Shown: positions 11,249-23,829 of the stretch, in pieces | Layout: each line of letters begins with the position of its first letter | Position numbering within the stretch: position 1 is the stretch's first letter | Assembly: GCA_016748015.1 (NCBI GenBank) | Contig: JAAOMT010000009.1 | Location: 16,456 to 80,455, forward strand | Length of the DNA: 64,000 bases | Direction: 5' to 3' | From: Geosiphon pyriformis | Lineage: Eukaryota; Glomeromycota; Glomeromycetes; Archaeosporales; Geosiphonaceae | The notes under the pieces: generated by a model | Database searches by the model: none | The model's input: the letters and a program-made list of their open reading frames with translations, nothing else | Told to the model about the DNA's origin: nothing | Made by a program: the position numbers and the translations under genes

Positions 11249-13250
11249 TCTTGGGAAAGCTATTTAGAGCGGCCAGTTTTTAAATGAAGGAGTTTTCTGA
11301 CTCTATAGTATAAGAATGTAAAATTGGGTAAATGAAAAAACTCTTTCAAAAATTTTTTTCTCTTTTTTGGATTTTTGGAATAAACGAGAGAAAGAGTTTT
11401 TTTATAATTATTTCCAATATTCAAATTATATTAAAATAATATTTAAATAAAAAATAACTTATAATTAATTAAGACAAAATATACCGAGTTTTATTGTTTT
11501 GAGTTTTTATAACAATGATTTTATTGATCATATAAAATATATTTTCAACATATATATATATATATATATTTATTTTAATATTTAAAATTTAAAAATATTT
11601 GTCGAAAAATTTTTGGTTTAAATTTAAAATTGGCCCAAGCTTAATGAAAGAAATTAAGAAAGCATAAATATTGTTAGTATATTTGATGAGTGAAATTATA
11701 AAAATTCCAAACAAATTGGAATTTTGGTTTTTAGATTACAAAATTTTAAAAATATTTGTGCATTATATTATCCATTAATTTCTTAATAATGCTAAGAATT
11801 TTTTTTATTTTATTTTTTCAACCTAATTATGAATTTTATAAATTTTATTTAAATTAGAATATTTTGAAATTTCAAGTTATTGTATCAAATAAAGAATTTT
11901 GGCTTAAAATTGTTCGCTAATCAATTAAATAAAATTTTTTATATATAAAAACTGCAAAATGTTTCTCTCCTTGTGGCAATAATTTTTACCTTGAAAATTG
12001 GACACCTAATTTTAGACCAAATTGTAATAGTTATTGACAAGAAATTATTCGCTTAGAATTTCAAATTATTAGAAATAAAAATTTACAAGCTAGATTTTTC
12101 TTAGGTAAGCCTCTTAAATATTACATACAGCTTTTTATTTTTAACAATTAATTAAGAGAGCACAATGTAATTTCAATAAAAACTTTGTTTAATAGAGGAT
12201 CGTATTAATTATGGTGACAGAAGTAAATAGGAATTCTTTTTAATTTCAAGTTTCCCACAAATATTTTGGTGAAATTTTATTTACTATGATCACACTAATT
12301 GCATACTGCTAGATTAAATGCGACCAATGGATATTATTATTTCATAATAACTTTTCATAAAATGTCCTCACATAAAATATTTTCAGTCTCATGCAAAATA
12401 ACCTCGATTATAATTAATAAATTACCAAAACAGAAAAAAAGGTATACAAAAATAAGATTAAAAATAAATTTTTTAAAGTAATTATGAAAATCAAATTGTT
12501 CATTCAATATTAATATCTGTAAATAATTTAATAAAAATTATTAATAATTAATATGTATTTAATTTAATATTTAATTTAATATTTAACAAGTTTAATATGA
12601 TTAATTTTATTTTAAAATCAATTTAATCTTACAATTAATTTTTATTTTGAATTTAAAGTTTTAATATTTGAATACAAATTTTTAAGTTAAAATTGATCTT
12701 TTTTAATTTTTTAATCTATAGAAATCTGTAATCAATATTTTAATTAGAATCTATGTGTGCAAATAATAATTTGAATCTACAGAAAATATTAAACCAATAA
12801 AATTTAAACTTTTTGATTTGAAACTATTTTTCTTGAATTTTGAGCTCTTTAATTACATGAAATTCTTAAAATAAATAATTACATTACTTTAATTCGTCAA
12901 AGCTTAATGCTCAGAATTTTAATTTCTAATTTCCTGATCCAAAACTCGCAGACTCCAGTCATAAAGTTTCAAAAATAGGTTACACAAGTAATCGATGGTA
13001 ATATTCCAAGTTTATGTGACTCCAAAACCGCAGCACCGATATGGGAATGAATGGAAATAGTTTACGGAAATTAACAAAACTCTTATTTTCCAGGTTTGGT
13101 GAGTGAAGGATTTGTTTTTTTTTTTCATGCATTGGATCCAAATCTCCTTTTACAAAAATAATTTACATAGCACGACAGTTGTAATATCACATTTAACAAT
13201 TAACACAATAAAAAATCAGTCTTTAGGATGAATTAATTAGTATCAATCAA
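11249..13250. other. AT desert
   Basis: Very AT-rich, with a short (TA)n run near 11,550-11,572. No gene, RNA or element could be supported. Confidence 0.55.
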
Positions 13251-13252
13251 TA

Positions 13253-13816
13253 CAGTGCGCCGCAAAAATATCCAACCCCTAATTACACTTTGTAGAACAA
13301 ACTTGAGATCGCTGAGATTTTCCGAAGACAAAGAATTGATGCCTTTTATAGATTGATAGATTTTCTATATCAGTTATTTTATGATCATCAAAGTTCTATG
13401 TCGCAAAAATGTCTCTTCCACAAGCGATACGAAATTCTTTTGTTAAATAAACATCCCCAAAGCCCCAAAACTTGGACTTGCAGCCACAGCAAAGTACATT
13501 CATTCTAGTAAGTTTAAAACACTTCGCTGGGTGAAAAGGTGGGGAGGAAATAAAAGACCTAAATGATCAACCAAAATCCGGCCGAAATCAAATCACGACC
13601 TCGAAACAAGAAATTCATCTAACCGCCACTATTCAACGACGTTTACCTGAAGGTATATGGCTAAACTTTCCAAACCTTTTACTCACTAACAAACATAAAA
13701 AAAAAAACCGTTCAGATTGGGCTAAAAATTTTAACTGGGATTAAGTAAATTAGTATGAGAGTATATTGTAAACTTTCAAATAAAATAAAATAAATTCATT
13801 TTTTTGCGGCGAACTG
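13253..13816 (+). mobile_element. Internally deleted Tc1-like element (MITE-like)
   Basis: Flanking TA at 13251-13252 and 13817-13818. The inverted ends CAGTGCGCCGCAAAAATAT and, read from the right, CAGTTCGCCGCAAAAAAAT differ at only two positions over 19 bases. The 564-base interior keeps only N-terminal transposase pieces on the plus strand: a helix-turn-helix region around 13,470-13,560, then a DQPKSG-like and a TSKQEIHLTATIQRRLP-like stretch (about 13,565-13,660), then NRSDWAK. The catalytic domain is missing, so it could move only if another copy supplied the enzyme. Confidence 0.8.
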
Positions 13817-13818
13817 TA

Positions 13819-15186
13819 AATGGTATTTTTCAGATCAAAAATGGGTTTTGTTGATCTCAGCTGGCGTTAAAAATTTTTTTTAGCAAGAATTGTATGTTTT
13901 TTGAATTAAATATATTACATAATCATTCTTCCCAGGGCCTTTTGATTTAAAGAAAACATAAAAACACATTTTCAGCGGAATTCTAGTCAATGAGTTTAGA
14001 AACAGCTTTGAATGGCATTCTACTCCGAAACACATGAACATTAAACACCTATGGATAAGTCGAAAAATATTTAATTCATAAATTTTATTATCTGTAAGTA
14101 GTGAGCTAATCTTAAAAACCCTTTGAAATTAATAAGCATAAACTGCAAAAATACCAAAATATTACTAAATTTCCGAGCGACGAAAAATTAATGCAAAAAT
14201 ATTTTAACACAATACGAATAAAATAAATGAATATATGCGTATGTCAAAACCATTGCCATTTCCTTGAATTTCGTCCAATTTTTCAAGATTAAAAGGCCAC
14301 AAGAAAATTATAACTTGGGCTTCGAAAAATCTACTCTAAGATTTACGTGAAAACTAGTTTTGTTAAAGGGAAAAAACGGCTCAGTATGTTCAACAGCTTT
14401 GTATGTATTAGAATCGTTCTAAATGTCTATGAAATTTAAAGCCAAGGATATGATAATTAAAATAACAATATGATTTCGAAAGAGAAAAAATAAAGAATAT
14501 TGATATTTGACAAAATGAAATCTTGAAAAGTTGGGAATGCACATATTATGCGTGTGCGAGGATAAAAACGGGTTGAGAAAAAATTACATTGTCCACATGC
14601 AATAAAAACAAGTTTCCCCAGAATTTGATATCCAAAAAAAAGAGAAATCACGAAAATTTTTATTAAACAAAAAAGGGAATACTGTTGTTCAATTTTCCAA
14701 AGAATGGCAAAAAGTACATAAAAGTAAAGACAGTATGCTATTTAAAGAAATAGAAGCGAAATGATGATACTTTGAAACAGAACCAAAAAAAATGAAAAAC
14801 AGAACCCTGATGCGATAAGAATAGTTAAGGAAATGGAATCTCAAGGAAAAAATTACTAAATAAAAAAAGGTTCAAAAAAGTATTATAAACCAATCCTTAA
14901 GATTAAAAACAGAACAGTGAAGAGAAAAAATAAAAGAATGATGAAAATTTAAGAAGCCAAACTCAAAGAATGCAAAGTCCAAAAGCCCTACAATTCATAT
15001 ACCCCGTACAACAGGGTAGAAAATGGAATAAAGAATTTAGAAAATACAAAAAAATAATTTTTTCTTATTATTATAGCTTAAAGATTTAAATGCATGAACA
15101 TAGCATGCATAGGATTGCAAACTTCGAAATATACGGATGATGTGGTTATGGAAAAGCATTTATATTACTAAAATTTATTTCTAAAT
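13819..15186. other. Non-coding interval
   Basis: AT-rich. The open stretch 14457-14651 on the minus strand has no support. Nothing else seen. Confidence 0.5.
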
Positions 15187-16401
15187 TTAGTAAAGGGAAA
15201 AAGAAGAGTTTTTATGATTATTTGTGATATTTTTTACACATGGGCATAAATTACGAAGATTTCTTTTTAAATTAGGATGGACACATTGAAAATTCTCTTT
15301 TGATGTGGAAGAATGCGGATTCGTTGACTTTGGACTTGATATGTTTTCTAATAATTGGGAAAAGGAAGGTAATGGTTGGTTGGAACATGTAAAATATTCT
15401 TTGGATGGTGATGCTACCAAAGAAATGGGTGATGTTGGCAACGATATGTCCGATTTATTAGTGATCGATTGAATTGACATTAGATTTCTTGGAGGATTTG
15501 AACTGGTTGTTGATGAGTTGTGAATTTGTAGAGGTGAAGGCTTTAAGGATGAACGACGTGGATGTTGATATTCTTCAATATCTATGATGATGGTTTGGGG
15601 TGGTTTTTGTTCTTTGGCTTCTTCTTGTGTTAGCTGATAATTTTCATTTGATAATACAACTGTTGAATTATGGGAATTTTTACTGATTGCCTGAACGTGG
15701 GTCATTCGGAGCAATCGTGTTCGATACTTGTTACTGTTTTTAAACTCATTACGCTTTCTTAAAGCAAATGCCGAGGTTTTTCTTTGAGTGACCTTTTCAC
15801 CATTGGTGAGGGTTGGAAGCCATAGAAGAGGCATTGGAGGTTCAACCCGTTCACTTGTAACTTTTCCGATGAATTCTGAAATAAGTTCATCAACTTTTGA
15901 AAAATTGACATGACGAAAAGCACATCTTTGAGTTGTTGAGTTGGAAGTTTTCGTTTGATCATTATTTTTAACAGTTTCCAAATCATCAATTAAAATTAAG
16001 AGATTTTTATAAACACGACGTATCAAAGCATTTTCGCTGGATCTATTTCGTATACATGCTTCTTCTCCGGAGAGCATGGAACGAATGGTTTCAAGAGGAT
16101 TATTGGTATTTGCTAGTTGATTACCAAAATTGAATATTCCACAAGTATCATGTCGACGATAAAATTCGGAACTGGAATGATCATTATTGAGTGATTGGAG
16201 TCGATCAACTTCACGATTTACAATCAAGAAAATATCTTGATCAGAGATTCCGTTATTGCTGAAACAATGAATTTGTAAACGATAAAGGATTCTAGAACAG
16301 CTCAAGACCATTGGGTAATCATAACGATGACGTGGAAATTGCGAGAGATCGATTAAAAGCTTTGTTTCGCGACGGGTAAGTTCGCTTGCGACTTTTGGCA
16401 T
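15187..16401 (-). CDS. Hypothetical 404-residue protein
   Basis: Single-exon reading frame of 404 residues. The ATG at 16401 is preceded on its strand by a run of eleven A and then a (GA)n tract, a typical untranslated leader. I do not recognise a family. Residues 1-60 are hydrophilic and helical with a PRHRYDYPMVLSC segment. Residues 100-185 contain predicted helices (LIRRVYKNLLILIDDLETV and FSKVDELISEFIGKV) that look like a folded domain. From about residue 250 it turns Ser/Pro/Asn/Thr-rich and probably disordered, with several SP sites that could be phosphorylated. The last 30 residues hold a basic patch and two Cys (NLCPCVKN). No signal peptide or membrane segment. The long intact frame in an AT-rich background makes it very probably a real gene. 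Confidence 0.75.
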   Translation of the reverse strand: MPKVASELTRRETKLLIDLSQFPRHRYDYPMVLSCSRILYRLQIHCFSNNGISDQDIFLIVNREVDRLQSLNNDHSSSEFYRRHDTCGIFNFGNQLANTNNPLETIRSMLSGEEACIRNRSSENALIRRVYKNLLILIDDLETVKNNDQTKTSNSTTQRCAFRHVNFSKVDELISEFIGKVTSERVEPPMPLLWLPTLTNGEKVTQRKTSAFALRKRNEFKNSNKYRTRLLRMTHVQAISKNSHNSTVVLSNENYQLTQEEAKEQKPPQTIIIDIEEYQHPRRSSLKPSPLQIHNSSTTSSNPPRNLMSIQSITNKSDISLPTSPISLVASPSKEYFTCSNQPLPSFSQLLENISSPKSTNPHSSTSKENFQCVHPNLKRNLRNLCPCVKNITNNHKNSSFSLY

Positions 16402-16422
16402 TTTTTTTTTTCAGAATAAATT

Positions 16423-16424
<2 letters not shown>

Positions 16425-16462
<38 letters not shown>
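16425..16462. repeat. (GA)n microsatellite
   Basis: About 19 GA units starting 24 bases upstream of the ATG of the 404-residue gene (CT on the coding strand), so probably in its 5' leader or core promoter. CT-rich leaders are common in fungal promoters. Confidence 0.85.
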
Positions 16463-16465
<3 letters not shown>

Positions 16466-19106
16466 GTGACTGGAAAATTTGAAAGATAGAAAAACCGGTG
16501 AAATTTTAAACTTTATTTTATCAGATTCTAACCGTTGAAAATTAAGAAAAATGAAGTCTTAATAATTTTTATTTTAGATATGCTTTATCAAAAAGTTTCA
16601 AAGGTATCTGAAAGGAAAGTTCATGAAAGAAATAAAATTTTTGGGTATCGGAAACCAAAAGAGATTATGGCGAAAACTCTCGATTTATATTTCTAAAATT
16701 TCTAAATATTTTAAATTGAGAATGAATTTAAAAATTTTGTTTTTGACTCATTATTCCCATTGTCCTCCCAATAAATTTTTGTGATCAAACACTACTTATA
16801 AAAAATTTTAAATTGGGCATTCATTTACTTTAAAGTATTAGGATGGTTATTTAAATGCTTAATATTAAAGAATTTTTAGTTCCATATACATTTGTATATA
16901 TATATTAAAACAATTTTAAAGTTAGTTTTTTTGTTGAAATAAGCTTTCAGGGTTTTATTCAATCAAAAACATGAAGCAATTGAATTTTGAATTTGGACTT
17001 TGTCAGAAGTCTGGAATGTTTGAGAACGATATGAAAATGTGTTTTTGTGATCTACTAAGGATATAATGGAAATACAATGGTCTTGAATTAATGTTGAAGG
17101 GAAGTAATTCCAAAAATTTTTAATGAAACACAAACCATTCGAAAAATAGAAGCTGCCAGATTTGCTTTTTAATTGAACTATAGTCTTTATCACGAACGCG
17201 ATATTTACAATGATAGCATCATGACATTTTTTTTTTTTTTGCGATAAAAATTCAACAATTAAAATCCAGAATTGAATCAATCAGCTTCCTTTTGAGATAA
17301 TTCCTCAAATTGAGAACGCGTATATGTCATGTCGAAAAAGTAAAATTATCTACCCATGCCAGGTATTTGACTTTCCTTAATTGTGTGTTGTTTTACACAT
17401 GATCACATTATATTTAAAATCTAAGCTTCTTTGAATTATTTTACTTTGAATGCATTCTCGGTCTCATTAAAATTTCGGAATATTCACGAAAAAGGAAAAA
17501 TTTTTGTGTTCAAATTAAATAAACAAAACTTTGTTCCTGAGAGGATTTAAATAAGATTTTTTTTCTCAATATCAATATTTTAAATTAGATGCAAATAAAA
17601 ATTTTCAAATGAGGTCAAATGGCGACTTCACAAATGAAAACTAAAATGTAGATCTTTTATATGAAATTGTTTGTTATTAACTTAAAATGGAAAACAAAAG
17701 AAATTTGCGAAATGTGGCGTAATATATATATACATATTTTTTGTATATATCTCATTATTATTTAGACTAAAGAAGAACTACTGGGTTATAAAATTCATAT
17801 ATATATATATATATATATACATTAAACCATGAAAAGATAATCTATATGCTTATAAATAATTTGAATAAATTAAAATCTTTTGAAGTAAAGAATAAAAAAA
17901 ATTCTCAACTCTCTATTCTGGGACTTTACATTTTAACATAACATTAGATTTATCTTGAATCTACAACGAGTTACTGCATTTTAATTTGTTTATGAATAAT
18001 AAATCGGGTTAGCTAAAAATGTTGGAAGCATTTGTTTTCAACTTATGATTAACCTGAATAACAACTTTCTCTTCTTTTTCTTGTTTTTTACCATTCTTCT
18101 TCAACCATTGGCTCTGAGTTTCATGTTTAACTAAATTTGTTGCTAATAAACAAACAATAAGCCTAGAAAAAATACTCTTTTTTCAATGGTGCTGTTGCTT
18201 AAATTTTTTTTTCATTTAGACTGAACTTTTAGGCACTTGAAAAATAGACCTTTATATTTTTAAATTAAATTTCTTTTTCTTATTCAAAGTCGAAAGTTCA
18301 TATATACATTTTTGAATAATAAAACTATTATTCTAAAAAATACATTCATTCAATATCATCAGTTTACCCATAAGAAATGGATAATCTTCGTTTTTGTCAT
18401 TGCCTTCCAGGGTTTTTGAAGTTTTTTTTTGGGTATAATTTCCCTAGGGCAATTAATGCTAAAGTGAAATTTTCTTAAAGAATTAGGGATAGGAAAAAGT
18501 TTTTTCGGTATAGCTACTACCTAGTTTGCATGACTGCATCCCATTATTACGACGCAGGGATTTTTTATTGGGAGGTTATGATTGATCCAATCATGCAGGA
18601 CACGGACAAAGATTAATTTGATAATTTCCAAGAATGGCATAACAAGAATATACAAAAATTCAATTTTGTTTATAGTACAAAATCTATTTATTTTTTAGAG
18701 CTCGGAACCACCAAGGATCTGTTGGATAAACAGAAATTTTATTTTTTAGTAATATGACTAACTTTAAAATATTCAAAAACCAGTAATTTAAATTTTTGAC
18801 CATTTGTAACACTATGTGACAACGAGTAAACAGTGAATCTTATTTAAATTTATATCACCATTTAGTAGATCTTGAAATAGTTTATTTAATTGTAACCTAG
18901 AAAATTATTCGAATTTTCAGCATGAATACATTTCAATCAAAAAAGTTTACAAAAAAAAAAATTTAATTAATTCTAAATAAGAAATCAGGATTCACACATG
19001 TTTCAGAATCTAAACTGCAATATAAATTCTATATGGAGGTACAATAGTAAAATTTATTCACTCAATCAGTTTTCTCATGGCCTTTTTTTTTTTTTTTTTT
19101 TTTTTT
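16463..19106. other. Non-coding except a candidate exon at 18,009-18,162
   Basis: AT-rich with (TA)n runs near 17,730 and 17,798-17,818. The open frame 16963-17280 begins at a TTG and has no coding features. A run of T (19083-19106) ends at the assembly gap. Confidence 0.5.
18009..18162 (-). CDS. Candidate last exon of a small secreted protein
   Basis: On the minus strand an acceptor TTTTTTCTAG is followed from 18162 by an open frame to TAA at 18009-18011. It starts hydrophobic (LIVCLLATNLVKHETQSQW), like the second half of a signal peptide, then runs Lys/Glu-rich. The same arrangement, with an intron inside the signal peptide, is seen in the GH16 gene at 20-21.5 kb. I could not find the first exon. 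About 50 residues are visible; function unknown. Confidence 0.25.
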
Positions 19107-19880
19107 NNNNNNNNNNNNNNNNNNNNNNNNNNNNNNNNNNNNNNNNNNNNNNNNNNNNNNNNNNNNNNNNNNNNNNNNNNNNNNNNNNNNNNNNNNNNNN
19201 NNNNNNNNNNNNNNNNNNNNNNNNNNNNNNNNNNNNNNNNNNNNNNNNNNNNNNNNNNNNNNNNNNNNNNNNNNNNNNNNNNNNNNNNNNNNNNNNNNNN
19301 NNNNNNNNNNNNNNNNNNNNNNNNNNNNNNNNNNNNNNNNNNNNNNNNNNNNNNNNNNNNNNNNNNNNNNNNNNNNNNNNNNNNNNNNNNNNNNNNNNNN
19401 NNNNNNNNNNNNNNNNNNNNNNNNNNNNNNNNNNNNNNNNNNNNNNNNNNNNNNNNNNNNNNNNNNNNNNNNNNNNNNNNNNNNNNNNNNNNNNNNNNNN
19501 NNNNNNNNNNNNNNNNNNNNNNNNNNNNNNNNNNNNNNNNNNNNNNNNNNNNNNNNNNNNNNNNNNNNNNNNNNNNNNNNNNNNNNNNNNNNNNNNNNNN
19601 NNNNNNNNNNNNNNNNNNNNNNNNNNNNNNNNNNNNNNNNNNNNNNNNNNNNNNNNNNNNNNNNNNNNNNNNNNNNNNNNNNNNNNNNNNNNNNNNNNNN
19701 NNNNNNNNNNNNNNNNNNNNNNNNNNNNNNNNNNNNNNNNNNNNNNNNNNNNNNNNNNNNNNNNNNNNNNNNNNNNNNNNNNNNNNNNNNNNNNNNNNNN
19801 NNNNNNNNNNNNNNNNNNNNNNNNNNNNNNNNNNNNNNNNNNNNNNNNNNNNNNNNNNNNNNNNNNNNNNNNNNNNNNNN
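19107..19880. other. Assembly gap (N)
   Basis: 774 N, flanked by 24 T on the left (19083-19106) and 26 A on the right (19881-19906). Translations across it are meaningless. Confidence 0.99.
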
Positions 19881-20157
19881 AAAAAAAAAAAAAAAAAAAA
19901 AAAAAATGATGATGATTGTGTTTACAAGAAATTCTGAATTCTGATATTTTAATTTCAGTACAAAAATTTCAACAGAATTGAAATGACAATTATGATTAGT
20001 ATCAAAGTGTATCTCAGTATTCAGTGCGTTTTAGGCAGACGATAGGTTTCAAAAGCTTTTTACTATGCTATTCAAAAGTTTCCAATATTCACAACACATT
20101 TCATAAATATTTTTTGACACTTAAAACTAATTTTTTCTTGCGATATATTTATTAAAT

Positions 20158-21524
20158 TCATAATATCATCATTATAATTGTTGATGCTAGGATCAATGTG
20201 ATCAATGATATTTGAATAGAAGGTTGGCTCGTACTAATCGGTATTGTGACATTATTATCCAAAAAATTATTGAGTGGTCCGTAACCAGCTGGTGGCCATA
20301 CAATCGTGCTATTACCTTTGTAGTAACATGTAATATTTACCCAATCGACATACATCTTGTAGACATGATTCTTGTTGGACCAATTAGTTGGTGAACCAGC
20401 CCATTCTGATGTCTCTCTAACAGTCATTCCACCATCCCATATACTGAATTGAATTCTTTGCGGACCGATTGGATATTGGAAAGTACCATTATTGACTTTT
20501 GTTGAATCTTTTTTTACTGTTCTTATTGGGGTACCATCAATAAACCAGGTGATATGATCAGGTAACCATTCAATAGTGTAGTCATAATATTCTTTAGAGG
20601 CATCTTTCGAAAATTTATGCTTTTTTTGATGTGTGTAATCTATGACACCTTCCCAATAGTAATTTGACTGAACTTCACCAGTAGCAAGGCCAACCCATTC
20701 AAAATCAATTTCATTTATTTCTAAATTTCTAGTCTAAAGAATTGAATAAGTTCAATTAATAAATGCATCAATAGAATTTAAATTAAAAAGTTTACTTACG
20801 ATAAATGAAGAAACGACACCAAGACTTGAAGACCCACTCTTTACACGAGCTGTTACCCAACCGTACTCCATCCATCGTGTTGTTGAAACGGTTGATCCAA
20901 AACCTTGGTAATTACCGATTGAATTCATATTGACCCCATCATACTTCATTGACAACAAAAGTTTTCCATCCTCAATGCTTGCATAGTCAGGCTCAAATTC
21001 TGATGTCCAGTCATACTATACGAATAACATAAATATTAGAGAATCAACTATTTTATTTTTCATTTAATAAAAAACTGTGAATTACGTTCAACTATGATAG
21101 ACTTTGTCCTGCTGATTCTCATACCTTTAATGGATCTCCGGTGAAGTTTTTTGCATTAACAATTTTGGTATTATTAAAAGTTTCATAAAAGTTTACGCAA
21201 TACGCTTTTGGGTAACATGATTTTACAGAGTACGAATTTTCTGGTTCACAATCAGTTGCACATGAACGTGGATCGTTTGAACACCAACCCTTATTACAAC
21301 AAGGTGTTTCGATTGGACAATTTTTTATTCTGTCATAATTTTTGCATGCTGCATCGATGCTATTGAAAAATATTCCCAAAGCTATTGATATTAGGATAAT
21401 CTAATAAGAAAAGAAGAACAGTTGTGAATTTCAATTTTTAAAGTAATCGAGTGAACAAAATTTAACCACAATAAAAAAATCGGTTTTTCGTTTCCTTTCT
21501 TACTTTCATGTAAAGTGATTTCAT
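20158..21524 (-). CDS. GH16 Crh/Utr2-like cell-wall transglycosylase, GPI-anchored
   Basis: Four exons: 21504-21524, 21125-21400, 20800-21015 and 20158-20733, all GT-AG and phase 0, giving 362 residues. The signal peptide MKSLYMK|IILISIALGIFF is split by intron 1. Residues about 25-70 form a cysteine-rich module (NCPIETPCCNKGWCSNDP, then CATDC) typical of Crh proteins. The glycosyl hydrolase 16 domain carries the catalytic signature NEIDFEW at residues 178-184: nucleophile Glu179, Asp181 and acid/base Glu183, all present. The C-terminus is a hydrophobic tail (ISLITLILASTIIMMIL) after a Ser/Thr stretch, as for GPI anchoring. Family enzymes act at the cell surface, cutting chitin and joining it to beta-glucan. 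Intact and probably active; there are several N-glycosylation sequons (NWS, NIT, NST, NVT). Confidence 0.9.
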
Positions 21525-22283
21525 TATTTCTTGTTTAGCAAGTATTTAGAAAATTATATTTCCCATGTGCTACCCTTCATTAGGCGTCATTTTATAACAT
21601 TGATTTCATAGAGTTCGCTAAATAGAGTGTAAAATTTTGTAACATGCCAAGAATTTGTCGAGATTGCTGTATTAAATTTATTTAATCATTTTTAATTTTA
21701 GAATCAACGAAAAAGATGTGATTTATATTTGAATGATAGGTTTAAAACTTATGAAAACCTTTATAGTGGCGTATCAGAAACAGAAAAATTCAAAAAAAAA
21801 TTCAAAAAAAATTTATTCAAGATTTTTCAACAAGCAATTAACAAATTTATTCAAGACTCATATATTTGAAAAAATTTTTTATTAAACTTGACCATTTTTA
21901 AAGTTGATCGATAACGATCGTGCTTTGATGATCTCGATGATTTTTTAAAAAAGGCATTGAAATACTAAAAAAATTTTCAAAAACGGAAAGTGAGTGAAGG
22001 GAAGAACGAAAAATGCTCACCTATAATTTCAATATAATATGCTTAGAATAAAAAAGCTTGTTGAACCAATAAGTACAAACGATTTTCAATGACCGCAAGC
22101 TAAAAAAGATTATAAAACGCATGTACTATAAAAATGTAGTTTTGATAAAGAAAGAGCCGGATTTTTTAAGGCTACATATTTAGATTATGACAATAATCTA
22201 AGAAAACTTTATAATAAATTTAAATAATAAAAATTTATAGTTAGAAGGAAATTGTTCTAAACTCATATTATTTTGGATCTATA
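21525..22283. other. Intergenic, upstream of the GH16 gene
   Basis: Promoter side of the GH16 gene on the minus strand and 3' side of the pirin pseudogene. No gene seen. Confidence 0.5.
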
Positions 22284-22618
22284 CTATAAATCACATAGCA
22301 CAAATTCGGTATTCTTTTCCCTAGTGCTCTCAATTAAGACCTCTTCTCTAGGTTTTATGTCAATAATAAATATCCCATCATCCTCTTTCAATGTCTCGCT
22401 TTCGTTAATTTTTACTTGTCCACCAATAGTTGTCACATGAAGATAAAGCTTTCTCGTTTTCTCATCTTCCCCTTGGACGTTATGTAGAATAACTTTATTT
22501 TTATTCTAAATAGAAATCGAAAGTCGTCTTCGAACTGAGATATTTATACTTTGAATGAATGCATTAGTAATCGTATTATAACTCTATTCCTTTTTAAGGA
22601 CGATTTCTCAGCGGAAGA
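22284..22618 (-). pseudogene. Truncated pirin copy with its promoter
   Basis: On the minus strand, 22284-22493 encodes the last 68-70 residues of pirin, closely matching the intact gene at 36699-36917 (shared KLY.HVTT.GGQVKIN, then IKPREEVLIEST), and ends TAG. Immediately 5', 22516-22618 matches not coding sequence but the promoter of the intact gene (35651-35785), including CCGCTGAGAAAT, AAAAAGGAATAG and CAGTTCGAAGAC. The copy therefore had the whole gene plus promoter and later lost about 0.9 kb, from just before the start codon to the C-terminal domain. It lacks the metal-binding cupin and an ATG, so it is non-functional. Confidence 0.85.
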
Positions 22619-23829
22619 TTGTTATTAGCTCATAGTCTTAATAAAACGTGATTTCTAATTTAAGTTTTTTTAACCTAATATTGGACATCATTTTTTCTCA
22701 AGTTTTATTAATGTGAAAATCAAAGATATTTAGTTATTTTAATTACCTATTCAATATAAATGGATTTGGTTTATTGGTTTATAAAAAGAACAAAAGAAAT
22801 TGTAATTATATTTAATGAAACTTTTGTATTTAATGATGATTATGATTGGTTTTTTAATTTTAACTTGTTATTAATATTTTTATTATAATCGTGTATTTAA
22901 CTTGAATTATAATTTTCAATTATATAAAAATAATTTTAAAATATTAATTTCTTTTTAAATAATTTATTATTATTAATAATATTGTCATTAATATTTTCAT
23001 TTCTTAATTTAAGAGCAAAGTTATTAATAAACTTTTTCATTTGAAATTTATTAAATATTTTATTAAAATAAATAAATAAATAAATAAAATTACAAAATTA
23101 ATTTTATTGAAATAAAAACTGGCTAGCTTTTTTCTTAAAAGTTTAAAGCATTTCAGATTGAAATCTTAAATCTTTAACTTTTTATATTAAAAAAAATTGG
23201 AAAAGATTTTTGTGATCTATTATCTTTATTTTAAAATATATAAAAAGCAAAAATATTATATTGAAAATTTTTTAATATAATAATACTAATTAAATAATAA
23301 AAATAAAAATAAAAATAAAAATACTTATGAGTTCTAAAATATAAATTATTGCTATTAATTTAAAAGTTAAAATTATAGAAAAATTTTAGTTATCATAAAA
23401 AAATTAATAAAAGAAATTAGTTTCAAAATAAATTCATCTCTAAAAATTACAAAAAAAAAAGATTGTAATTGTTAAAATTAAAATAATAATATAAATAACT
23501 TTATGCTGCGATTAACAAGTCCCAAAGTTAAATTGTACATTTTTTCAAAAGCAATTTTATTTATTTCTATTTATTATATACAATAAAAGAAGTCAAATAA
23601 TTGTGAATGAAATTAATTATATTTTAGTCAATTGATTAGATTAATCAATCAACCTTTTGTTAAAAATAGAATTAAGGCTGAGTATAAACCATTAGCTAAG
23701 TAACAAAATACACTAATACATAAAAGATAATATAAAAACTTTTTTATATCAAAAAGTCTCTTGATTATCATTCTAAAAATTGTTATTTGTTTCAAATTTA
23801 TTATGTTTATCCACCATTAAAGTTATCTG
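22619..23829. other. AT desert
   Basis: Extremely AT-rich with short TAAA and AAATA tandem runs (about 23,066-23,088 and 23,297-23,325). No gene. Confidence 0.55.

Noticed and set aside
16963-17280. 105-codon minus frame
   Set aside because: Begins at TTG, with no domain and no splice sites.
18998-19937. Long open frames through the gap
   Set aside because: They are made of N and homopolymers, so they carry no coding information.
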